DNA of 64,000 nt, from positions 1,302,001-1,366,000 of the forward strand of contig NC_089243.1 in NCBI RefSeq assembly GCF_000512585.2, read 5' to 3'. A model generated the notes under the pieces. That model ran no database searches. It saw only the letters and a program-made list of their open reading frames with translations, and was not told the origin of the DNA. The position numbers and the translations under genes were made by a program. The DNA comes from Kwoniella bestiolae CBS 10118. Lineage: Eukaryota; Basidiomycota; Tremellomycetes; Tremellales; Cryptococcaceae. Below are positions 1 to 9,279 of this stretch, one piece after another; within the stretch, counting starts at the first letter, position 1, and every line of letters begins with the position of its first letter.

Positions 1-456
1 AGTTCAGCAGTCGCTCTGTACAATGGAAACAACGACTGTTTTACTCACCTTGTCAAAGAAGAAATCGTACTTCTCTACGCCTAAGACATTCTTGAGGGCT
101 GCACGTAATTGATATTCATGACCTGGATACCCCGTGATAAAGTTTTCCATGTTCACTATCGAACCGCCGCTTAGCTCTCGTGACACGCAAATGATATCAC
201 GGGTCGTTACTCACTCCAACCACCAAGACCAGCTCCTACAAATGACGTGGCATTAGTAAAATGATTTGATCGTGTGATAGACAATCGACATACCCTTGAG
301 AAGGATCGGATCTCCGTTCAACACGATATCATCGCCCTGGACTGACAGATAACCATGTTTTTGGTGCCCGTTTCCTACGATGTCGCCGTTCTCTGGAGTT
401 TGTGCATCGACTTTGTCGATTTTGCTATTACCGGAATGCCCATTTACTATTGTCAT
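1..456 (-). CDS. GH5-family glycoside hydrolase, 5' part (3' end outside window)
   Basis: Three N-terminal exons can be read: 456-294, 235-215 and 155-49. A fourth lies beyond the left edge, since the next donor is at 48 and no in-frame acceptor precedes position 1. The joined product runs from an acidic, disordered lead of about 40 residues into LNGDPILLKG, GAGLGGWMNMENF and ITGYPGHEYQ, then an FFFDK segment. That is the start of the beta/alpha barrel in a fungal cellulase-like GH5 clade acting on beta-glucosides or beta-glucans. The second exon is only 21 nt. No signal peptide is seen if translation starts at 456. An in-frame ATG at 573 would add a hydrophobic stretch and cannot be excluded. 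The catalytic glutamates are not in the window, so activity and subfamily are inferred. Confidence 0.78.
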
Positions 457-864
457 ACTGATAGTGATTGTACTTGCGCTGCTGACGAGGTTGGTGATGA
501 GTGTGAAGAAGTACACACAGCAAATATCTGGCGGTGAATATAGGTATATGAGCCATTGGGATATTGACCGCATGTCACTAAATCAGACTACACGGTGTTT
601 CTACGGCTTTACCACGGCCCGGCTTCCCCATTCACCACCGAAAGTCACCATTGCCGGGTCAGGTTCTGTTGCGTTGTCAAACTAATCACCTGACACGGGA
701 CTTCAGATGATACTGGAATTGGCTGTGAATAAACACCTCTGATGAAACTCTTGCGGCCAAAACAAGATAGCTAAACTGACGACAACACTTGTCGTCGTTT
801 TCACACGAAAGATGAAGGATTCGACCAGATAGCCATACATTCCGGTAGCTTACTCCCATTGGCA
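457..864. other. Intergenic region between GH5 start and transcription factor stop
   Basis: It holds the GH5 upstream region and the 3' end of the transcription factor gene. Both genes lie on the minus strand. I see no convincing TATA box, RNA gene or repeat. Confidence 0.5.
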
Positions 865-3730
865 TCACGTAACTAAGACTGAATCCGAGAGATGCGTACT
901 AGTCTCCCCCAGTTCTTGTGCCATTTCATCATTATTCTGCAGACTATATAGCTGTTCGATCATCGTCAAGATTCGTATATATTCGTCTATATGAGATACT
1001 GATCAGTGCGAATAGGACACGGCGTCGAACTACCTTACATATGATATACTCACATAAGTACAATTGAACGCTCCATATGACATTATGATCAGCATTGGGA
1101 CCGCCAGCAGGTTCTTCTGATGGAGGCTCGCCTAAGAGTAGAAGAGCTGCCACTACAAAGCGAATCTTGGTCACACCAGGGAGCGAATTGATCGCTACGC
1201 CTCTACCGATCAGCACAGCCCTCCTATGTTGAAGTGGGTAACGTACCATGAACTTCAATGGGTAAAGTATGAAGAACTTGAAGGAGGTCTTCCATGACAG
1301 TTTCTCTACGTGTGGACATCGTTGAAATTCCAGTAGCAAAGTTTGGGGTCAAAACTATATTATCCAAGCTACAGGTAGTCCCATTACCTGAAGTTGTGTG
1401 AATGCTCATATTAACCAGCGTCTCACGATGTTCTAGCAACATGAGGCGTAACAATTGCTGTACGGCAAACAATAAGAGTGAGCTTGTGATTCTCGAGAGA
1501 AAGTGAAACAGATCTCACCTGAGTAACGTATATATTCGCCTGTTGAACTAGGTACGAGTTTTCGTTGACCCTATTTTGAGCAAATAGCTCTCGCAGAATG
1601 TTATGCAATTCCATATCTCGGAGATGTCTGGACTGTAAAGAAGGAGGGGATTGTCCGATGATGGGGAGCCTGTGACCTGCAAGACTGTCCCCGCTTTTCA
1701 CATCTAGTTTGAGGCATGAAGGACAATCCAACATGAGCTGCTCCACTCGCACTAGCATTTCATCGATTTCGCAGATATTTCCCAACAATTCAACTCTTGT
1801 GAATGACTTGTTTGTCATGGACCGTTTTCTCTGCAGAAGTTGACCCGCCACTACAATCCAGCAACGCAGGTTTCAACGCTCTATGTCTCAAAGACATCAA
1901 GAATACTTTACTTACAACGCCAAGCTTTACAGCTATAATTGAATCCACACATGATTGACGTATAGTCAGCGGGCTGATCGAGGAGCTCAGTGTGCGTAAT
2001 CCAATCATCGTCACTGCAAGATGAAGTTTAGGTCAGACGCGTGTTGGGATCTGAATCGACCAACATACATCGATAAAGGCAGATTGACATCGGCGCATAG
2101 ATCTTCGTCAATCAAAAAATGACCATTCTCTGTACAAGTGGACGATCGATCGCTGACGTATATAAGCCACCAGAGACGGCGGAACATTTCTCGCTCGACG
2201 ATTCCCATATGGTAGTAGGTCTGTAAGCGAGGGTTGTACCAAATTATTTTTCGCAGCAATCTGTATGAGCGAGGATCGCTACTTACGGCTTCTTGGTTCA
2301 AACCTTTCTGCAGCGCAAGTACAACACTAGAGCCGTGCAGAGATCGCGCCATAACGTATTTTCCACGATTATTCGCAACAGTGCTAGAAGTTGATCAATT
2401 GTCAGTTGGATTGACGGTTTGCTAATGATATTAGACCTCACCCGATACTGACAAAATGGCAGTCAGCTTGGCAAGATGCAGCGTGAATGGGAATGAATAG
2501 CTCACCAGTACATCAAAACTACTGCATTGACCGTAATGTCAGCTGACTCTTTGGCGGTATGAAGCAAGTCTGAACCTACACCTTTCTACCGAGACTTCAT
2601 TGTCGAATTCCCGTGATAACACAAGTCTACATGCGTCTCCACATCTTACAACCAAACATCGAGCTTGCTCTTTGGTCAGATCCAGCATGTCGTGGGGAAC
2701 TTGTACTAGAGTGAATGCGACTAAGCCCAATACCATTGCAGTCCATTCGTGCTGATCAGTCTGTTCTTCCCTCTTGTTGGCAAGGTCGTGGCGGAAGGTT
2801 GGTCGATGTGGAAGTGGAAATATAGGATAGACGAAATCGAAGAATGAATCCAAAATGTTGTTCAATAGATCTCTGTTCATTATCTTGTCCAAAGGGTTAG
2901 ACGAATGGGTCGGGATAAGTGGATCGATCGATAGCTTGACTAGGTCATTCGTCGTTGTGTGATCTATACCTTCATATTGCTCGGTCGTCTCATGTAACGC
3001 CGACAAGAAGTCTGGGAAGCCATTGTCGTCTAGTTGTAGCGATTCCACTGATGGTTGTATGTATGTTGACTCGACCCCCAAAGAAGGTTGTTCAATTATT
3101 CGAGTGGTCGATCCACTCACATCGGTCCCTTGGGGGGGCGTATCACTGTCTTTTGGAAGACGCTTCAAGTAGCTAAGGTGCTGTCAGGAGGGAAGCCCAT
3201 ATCTGCTATAATCACTCCACTAACCCAGGCAACGGTCCCCTTCTCCTTCGCAGTCTGTTGAAAGTGCCTACAGGCTTTTTCTGTCAATCTGGCTACCTTG
3301 TTTCAATGTCTGCAGGAAATGCTGATACTTACACGGTATGTGCATTCGTGCACATGGAGCACAAGGCTTTAACAAACGCGTTCCTTCTTCGACCTGATTC
3401 ACGCAATGACCCAAAGAAGCGGCATTGCATTTGATTCTGATCACGACATCATTCAATGTTCAATATATTTCTTTGCTATCCACTTACTTGCGTTCATTAC
3501 AAGCTAAAATCCACGACTTGAGGCGTCAGGATATGATGCACTCGTGAAATCGATTCTGGCGATACTCACCGTCGCATGCACCTGGTGAGGGATTCGGAGG
3601 ATCAGCAAGGCAAAAAACGGCGATTTGGGTGAGACTTACGGCCTGTCTTCCTCGACTTGATCAATGTTGTAAAGGAATTTTCTTGAGTTGGCATAGTTTC
3701 TCCAGTATTACCGACAGTACCGAGCGACAT
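865..3730 (-). CDS. Zn2Cys6 fungal-specific transcription factor
   Basis: A nuclear DNA-binding regulator. The start MSLGTVGN lies at 3730; the Zn cluster is assembled over exons 3730-3640, 3581-3570 (12 nt), 3503-3488 (16 nt), about 3436 onward and 3267-3225. It reads CDAC, NERKIKC, then CAPC and ARMHIPC, giving all six cysteines. The loop between Cys3 and Cys4 is 21 residues, longer than usual, unless a 36-nt in-frame intron is removed. Then follow a basic linker (TFNRLRRRRG) and the fungal_trans regulatory domain: FVYPIFPLPHRPTF, EMFRRLWWLIYVSDR and, near the C-terminus, DLLQVLHTLPIE and KIRFVVAALL. The stop is at 865-867. The sugar transporter diverges from it 440 bp away, so a role in controlling that gene is plausible but inferred. 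The family call is firm; exon edges inside the regulatory domain are less so. Confidence 0.85.
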
Positions 3731-4169
3731 GATACCGAAGTAATTCTACCCAGCTGAGTATCGCAAGCTAGTGGAGTATTCGTAGCGGTATGTATGAGAT
3801 TATCGGTCGCATTGAAAAGTGTCATGAGATGTTGTCGTCTTAACCCCCTTTCAAGTGGATGGAAACTGACGTTGACCGAGAGGAATCTGTAGATCAGGTG
3901 ATTGAGCTCCCAGGGAAGCGGATCTGCGAAGTGTGTTTAAGCGGATAAGTTCAGGGCTTGGGGGGACCCCCGGACATCAAGTACCCGTTCCTGAATTACA
4001 GCCTTGGTTAGGCCGTAGATAACCCGGTCAGGTTGGTTCCCCGTGGGCATATAAGTACGGTTAGTGGACGCAGCTTGAATCAAAATCTACCATCCTGACG
4101 ACAACAACAGCTGAAACAGCTCACACTAGACACTGTTCGCTCTAATCTGCAAAAATTTACTTGTTCAAC
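3731..4169. promoter_or_regulatory. Shared divergent promoter, transcription factor / sugar transporter
   Basis: This 439-bp region contains two direct copies of AAGCGGAT (3916-3923 and 3939-3946), a GGGGG-A-CCCCC inverted repeat at 3961-3971 followed at once by CGGA, and a TATAAG element at 4050-4055 facing the transporter. CGG triplets are the usual half-sites of Zn2Cys6 regulators, so control by the adjacent factor is possible. This is inference from motif and position. Confidence 0.55.
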
Positions 4170-6118
4170 ATGAGCGCAACCGCGACCGACTATATCGATG
4201 ATCACAAACCAAATATCGATCATCTTGATCATCAACCCGTAACCGAAACTCCACTCAGATCGGCCTTTGCGGATCTACCCTCCTTCAAAGCTATCGTCAA
4301 ATTCAGACGAGCTTTTGCTACGGGTATAGCCGCCTCGTTGGGAGGAATGTGAGTCTTTTGGCAATGGGAAACCCTTACTTCACCGTGACTGACGTATTAT
4401 TGGCTTCCAGGTATATCGGTTATTGTGGTTCTGCAATTGGTAACATCGTTGCCAATCCAGGTAAGTGGTTCAGCTGGGACAATGTGACTTGGATACGGAG
4501 GACTTAATTGAAGATATAATCAGGCTTCCTTGAACAATTCGGTACTGTGCGAAGCGCGACCGGAGCACTATCCCTAGATGCTCATTATGTTTCGACCTGG
4601 GGAGCCGTTCAACAAGTGGGGCAAATCGTCTTCCAAGTCCTAGCACCATTCGTTGTCGACCGTTTTGGTCGTAAGGTTGCCATGTATGCCTTGACATTCT
4701 TCATGCTCTTAGTAAGTACAGCAACCCAAGTCTGAACCCCAAAAGCTGATGCGGTCTGTATAGGCAATCATCCTCGAGATCGTTGCAAAGGATTGGAAAG
4801 TCTTCCTCGCTGCCAAATTATTCGCCGGTTGTGCATCGGGTTGGCTTGGCCCAGCGGTTATGACATACATGTCCGAGGTCGCTATGCCCAACTTCCGTGG
4901 AATCATTCTCAGTAGTTTCTCCCTTGCCTTGGCGATTGGTCAATTCACCAACGCCATAGCAAGTCAAATCGTCAACGACACTACTCCTCTCAAATACAAG
5001 CATGTATTCTACTCGGAGTTTGTGTACTTGGGTATCTGGGGCCTTGCCTGTCTGGCTATTCCAGAATCGCCAGGTAATTATCCGTTATCATCTATAACTG
5101 CTTCCTAAGGCTGACGTCCGGTCCACCCATAGCATGGTTGATCTCGAAAGGTAGAATCGAGCAAGCTAAGAAGGCACACAAACGCCTCGTCGGTCCAGTG
5201 GAAGGTTACGACCACGAATTTGAATTCCAAGTGATCGAACATGACATCAAAGTCTCCGAAGATATTACCCGCTCATACTCTGACAATGACTGGAAGGCGT
5301 TATTCAAGTGGGGTAACTTCAAACGATGTCTTGTAGCTTCACTTCCTTTCGCCGCTCAGCAATTCGCCGGTGTCCCCTATATTTTCAACTACACCACCTA
5401 TTTCTTCCAGATCGCCGGTTTGGAAGACCCGTTCCAAGCAAGTACCATCATCAACGTCATCTACATTGTGGCTATTATATCTTCGTTCTTTTTAGTTGAA
5501 CGTTTGGGCCGACGTCCTCTTGTACTTGCGGGCTTATCCGTCTTGGTCATCGTCAACACCCTCATCGGCGCCCTTGGCTTCATATCTTCCACATCTAGTT
5601 CCAAAGGTGCAGCTCTCACTGCCCTCTGCTCCATCTGGATGTTCTCGTACTCCATCTCTTTGGCTCCTATAGGTGAGTGATGTGATCACTCCGATCTGCT
5701 ATGCTGCCGAATGCTGAGTGAATCTCCGAATCTCCCTAGGATGGCTCGGTATTGTTGAGGTTTCTTCAGCCAAATTGCGCGCCAAGACTGCATCTTTTGG
5801 CGTCCTCGTTAATTCCCTCATCGGGTTGGTCTTTGTGAGTAACATTGTTCTGCGATTGAGGCAGATCATGGCTGATTGTCTATGCAGAACTACACCGTAC
5901 CTCTTCTTCTGTCAGACCAAGATGCTGGCTGGGGTCAAAAGATCGGTATCTTCTTCGGTGGACTATCCTTACTATTCTTGGTACCGATTTTCTTCTTCTA
6001 CCCAGAGACCAAGGGCAGAACCTATGCCGAAATCGATGAGCTCTTTGAAAGAAATATTCCCGCTCGTAAATTCAAGACCACTCAGACCGAAACTAGTAAT
6101 CAACCTATCCATAATTAG
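4170..6118 (+). CDS. MFS sugar transporter (sugar porter family)
   Basis: Seven exons (4170-4348, 4411-4460, 4524-4711, 4764-5073, 5133-5672, 5740-5834, 5888-6118) give 530 residues, typical of fungal sugar porters. Family signatures are present: DRFGRK after TM2, PESPAWLI at the end of TM6, the QQFAG loop in TM7, ERLGRRP after TM8, and PETKGRTYAEID after TM12. The N-terminal 45 or so residues are polar and cytoplasmic. The overall pattern resembles proton-coupled disaccharide/alpha-glucoside or hexose permeases of the plasma membrane; the substrate cannot be told from sequence. The divergent Zn2Cys6 gene and nearby GH5 enzyme suggest a sugar-utilisation context. Confidence 0.9.
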
Positions 6119-6512
6119 TTCAAGGGCTCGGAAGTGATTAAATCAGGACATAAAAGCAACTGTTGTGGGGTGAGTTTGATTCAGTCAACAGGCTAGGGAG
6201 GCGTTTTCGCTCAATAGTAATCAGGCTCTGTGAGAGATGACAGTAGCTTTCAGTTCTGCGCTTTTTCTTATATCTTATAGCTTGCGTGTGGAGAAATCCT
6301 CCTGGGGTTGATGGATGTCTATGTATATAACCGATGTTTCAGTGCAATTACGTTTGTCAACTTGTTCACGATCCGATACCACCACCATCCTAAGGATTGA
6401 CATGTATAGCATCTCATCCCAACTCTCCGAACGGAATAGCTATATCCATTTTGACTGACTTATACGTAGTTATCTCATTTCCTTTCCTCCTAATCCGCCT
6501 CCCGTGCGCAAA
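6119..6512. other. Intergenic region
   Basis: It is the sugar-transporter 3' region and the upstream region of the next, uncertain gene. No RNA gene or repeat was seen. Confidence 0.4.
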
Positions 6513-6818
6513 ATGCAGAAGTCAGAGGATTGCCCGAAAGGGGACTTACTGCGAAAAGAGGGCGATAATACTACAAGGTATGAAGTCCGGTCTGGGTGGA
6601 AGGACGTTACCGAAAATGATTGGAATGCTTTCCTCCAGAGAGGTCAAGACGAGCTTCTCGAGGAGACCCCCGAATCTTTCGCCGTTCCACCTCACTTGGC
6701 GGTTCCTGATCTCGTGGCGGATGATGGTGCAAGTGTGATCGAAGATCCCGAACCCCCCACGCCCGGCTTCGTTCGAGGAGATCAGAATCAACGGAGATTT
6801 ATTTGGTACAGAATGTGA
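6513..6818 (+). CDS. Hypothetical ORF, possible 5' exon of the gene ending at 8239
   Basis: An ATG at 6513 opens a 101-residue acidic frame (start MQKSEDCPKGD, with SGWKDVTENDWNAFL and a proline-rich end). It looks coding because it is compact, charged and carries a Trp-rich segment, but no family is recognised. It most likely splices onto the downstream frame at 7319-8239; I could not find a donor-acceptor path that keeps frame between 6818 and about 7320. It may instead be a separate small gene. Confidence 0.35.
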   Translation: MQKSEDCPKGDLLRKEGDNTTRYEVRSGWKDVTENDWNAFLQRGQDELLEETPESFAVPPHLAVPDLVADDGASVIEDPEPPTPGFVRGDQNQRRFIWYRM

Positions 6819-7318
6819 TGAAGAGTAACAACAGTATACGGTCGATAGGGTAGCTTCCGTTTGAATTATGATGTGCAGTATTTTTGCAGTCTTGACCTTC
6901 TCTTCACTCAGCCCTCATGCCACAGTCTTCTATGGCATCGGCCTGATGCTCGAGTCGTCATTCCGATCTGACCAAATTAGCCATTGCAAATACGACAATT
7001 GGAGGTCCCTCAAGGCAAATATAGGCATTCCCTTCTGGCGCATCGTCTGAGGAGCATCCTTTCTTTCCGGTCACCCTTACAAGCCTTCCTAAGCAGAAGA
7101 CATCATGACATTCTGCTGTACAAAAGAGCGGGGCGTTTGCCCTCGAAGAATGGTCGTGCAATGACCTGTATGCAGTGGCAAAGTTGACATTGCTAAAGCT
7201 CTCTCTGCTTCTCATACGCTCAATGCCAGTTGGCTTTCAGTCTTTCGACAGATCAATTGATCCGGTACGTTGTGCATCTTCAACCACTGCATGGTATCCG
7301 AAGTGATTATTATCATCG

Positions 7319-8239
7319 ATGTATAATTCCCGAAGTACCGCCAGCACAGCCTGGTTGGCATCTAGACTCGAACCTCGATTCGTCTCTTTACCCAATCAAC
7401 CAACCTACGAGCAGTCTTCCGCAACTCAAGGACAACTGGTCCGTTTCCCAGATCGATCACTCTCCATCGTAACCGAGTATCTAGTCGACACGAAGGGTGA
7501 GATCGCAGGTGGACAGGCCATTTTCTCAATTGGTCATTTGGAAGGTTCTCAGTGTTCTGTCCCCGACTTCGCGAGCGGACTTCGAATCACTCCCAACCAC
7601 AGATTCACTGAGGAGTTCCTTCGTCATCCTGGCTCTAAATACCCTTCGGACTCTGACCGCCCCTTCCCGGAAGATGATCGGAAATTTCTCAGAGACAGGT
7701 TATGGGAAGTCACCAAACTCGTGCTCGAGTGCACACACGCACCTCGATCGGTAAAGTACGCGGCCCAATGTTTTGTCGAGGAGCATCACGCGACGGCATT
7801 AACCAGCAAGCCCCTCGTGGACATGTACAATCGTGATTACTCATACCGAAGTGTATCGACGGAAGCAGCTGGTGGAACCGTAGGAGATCAATTATTGTGG
7901 TCAGCTCATCTACCAATGGCTTCCAGGCGGGTGGTATGGTCCTCGAACCTGCTGAATGAGCCGCCAATGATGAATGGTCGTCCGATAAAATACATGGTCA
8001 TGGCGACTTGGGAGCGTCCCAACAAACGGGATTGGGATACGATCCAATACGATCCGTCAGATACCCCTGGAAGCTATACCTGCGGTTTCTCCGAAGCTCC
8101 ATCAGCTCCACCTCCGGGCACGCCGGCGCTGACCGTCGATGAGGGAGAGCCGGCGTCTCCCGAAGAGATAGCTGAGCTCTTGAGTCCGCTCTGGCAGAAC
8201 GCAGATCACAACCCTGGGATAGTTGAGGACGATCTTTGA
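7319..8239 (+). CDS. Hypothetical protein (main exon), unknown function
   Basis: An open frame of 306 residues ends at 8239. The part from about 7440 is the most protein-like. It includes VTEYLVDTKGEIAGGQAIF, a charged RDRLWEVTKLVLECTHAPRS helix-like segment and WERPNKRDWDTIQYDPSD, and it ends in an acidic PEEIAELLSPLW tail. No signal peptide or membrane segment is seen and no family is recognised. The true 5' end is uncertain: another frame at 7230-7430 also looks coding, and AG acceptors near 7240 and 7450 could start the final exon. The gene probably begins upstream near 6513. Confidence 0.5.
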   Translation: MYNSRSTASTAWLASRLEPRFVSLPNQPTYEQSSATQGQLVRFPDRSLSIVTEYLVDTKGEIAGGQAIFSIGHLEGSQCSVPDFASGLRITPNHRFTEEFLRHPGSKYPSDSDRPFPEDDRKFLRDRLWEVTKLVLECTHAPRSVKYAAQCFVEEHHATALTSKPLVDMYNRDYSYRSVSTEAAGGTVGDQLLWSAHLPMASRRVVWSSNLLNEPPMMNGRPIKYMVMATWERPNKRDWDTIQYDPSDTPGSYTCGFSEAPSAPPPGTPALTVDEGEPASPEEIAELLSPLWQNADHNPGIVEDDL

Positions 8240-8452
8240 AGTTGAATAGGCGTGGAATGACGATGAGGTGTTTCATAGCGATGTATACTGTCTTGTTTGG
8301 TCCTCATGATGGTTGACCAGATCTGGGGTGCTGGTCTTCTGCTACGTTGGGACTGAAAGTACCTAAGCTGTTTCGAGCAGAGGATTAGGATGATGCGTCG
8401 GAACCAACACCGTCTTAAGGAAGTATTCTGTCTATTTGTGAGAGTATGCTTT

Positions 8453-8481
8453 GGAAGGGAAGGGAAGGGAAGGGAAGGGAA
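8453..8481. repeat. Pentanucleotide microsatellite (GGAAG)n
   Basis: Between five and six perfect tandem copies of a GGAAG/GGGAA unit in intergenic DNA, probably in the 3' region of the hypothetical gene. Confidence 0.9.
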
Positions 8482-9161
8482 TATTTCCGGCTTTGTTCAT
8501 CTTGGATGATTGTCCTTCCGATTAATGTTGATCTGATGATAAGATGGTTACTCATGTTAATGGAAGCAAATTCATTCTCAATTAGATTAGATCCGGGTGA
8601 GATCTACCGTTTTGGTACCTTCGGGCATCATACGCCAAGACCGTATTCGGAGATAGACCAAACTCCTCAAAGGACAATCCCCGTCATGATATCCGAGATC
8701 TTAGCTTAGATCTTGAACCCATAGCCGATGATCTCGTCCCTGAGCGGTAAGCTTGTTTCTCTTTATGGATGATGCATGGGTTGTTATGTTCTACAAGTCC
8801 GCCGAGATGCTTTGTCAGTGTCAGTGTTAGTGTGCAAAGGTGATTGACATGGATGATGCAATGCAATAGCAACAAGCCGAATCACACATCTCTAAGCCCT
8901 TTGGCGCATCCTTTGCAACGTTGAATTGAATTGGATCGAGTGTGGACCCAGCTCGGGGATAGCGGCCAGTGCCCATAACCATGTTACATGTTACACACTA
9001 CCGCGTTCCTGTTTCCATCTGGGAAAAGGTTGAGTCATACATTCATACAGTACATTTTGCATCTTTTGTGTTGAGTCATCATCGGTACCTTCGGCCTTGG
9101 GTTGACTTATCGTCCTTTACTCATGACATGGCCGGGTTCGACCCAGCCAACAGGACATATA

Positions 9162-9168
9162 TATATAA
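9162..9168 (+). promoter_or_regulatory. TATA box of the DHA2 transporter gene
   Basis: TATATAA at the end of an AT run, 112 nt upstream of the ATG at 9280, a usual distance for a TATA-driven fungal promoter. Confidence 0.55.
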
Positions 9169-9279
9169 GAGCAAGCATACATGGGAAGTAATCTTGTCTT
9201 CCTATCGAACAACACTTTAAGATTATCACAAACACAAATAAGTTCAGATTAGTAAGACATTTGTAAGAATTACGTTACG

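Larger units (their letters stand above)
8240..9279. other. Intergenic region upstream of the DHA2 transporter
   Basis: About 1 kb without a supported gene. It contains a GGAAG/GGGAA microsatellite at 8453-8481 and, towards the right end, a TATA element at 9162-9168. Short open frames here lack coding character. Confidence 0.5.

Noticed and set aside
9129..9147. GGTTCGA-like tRNA B-box sequence
   Set aside because: The T-arm stem has a mismatch, there is no A box at the right distance and no acceptor stem can be folded. It is promoter DNA before a TATA box.
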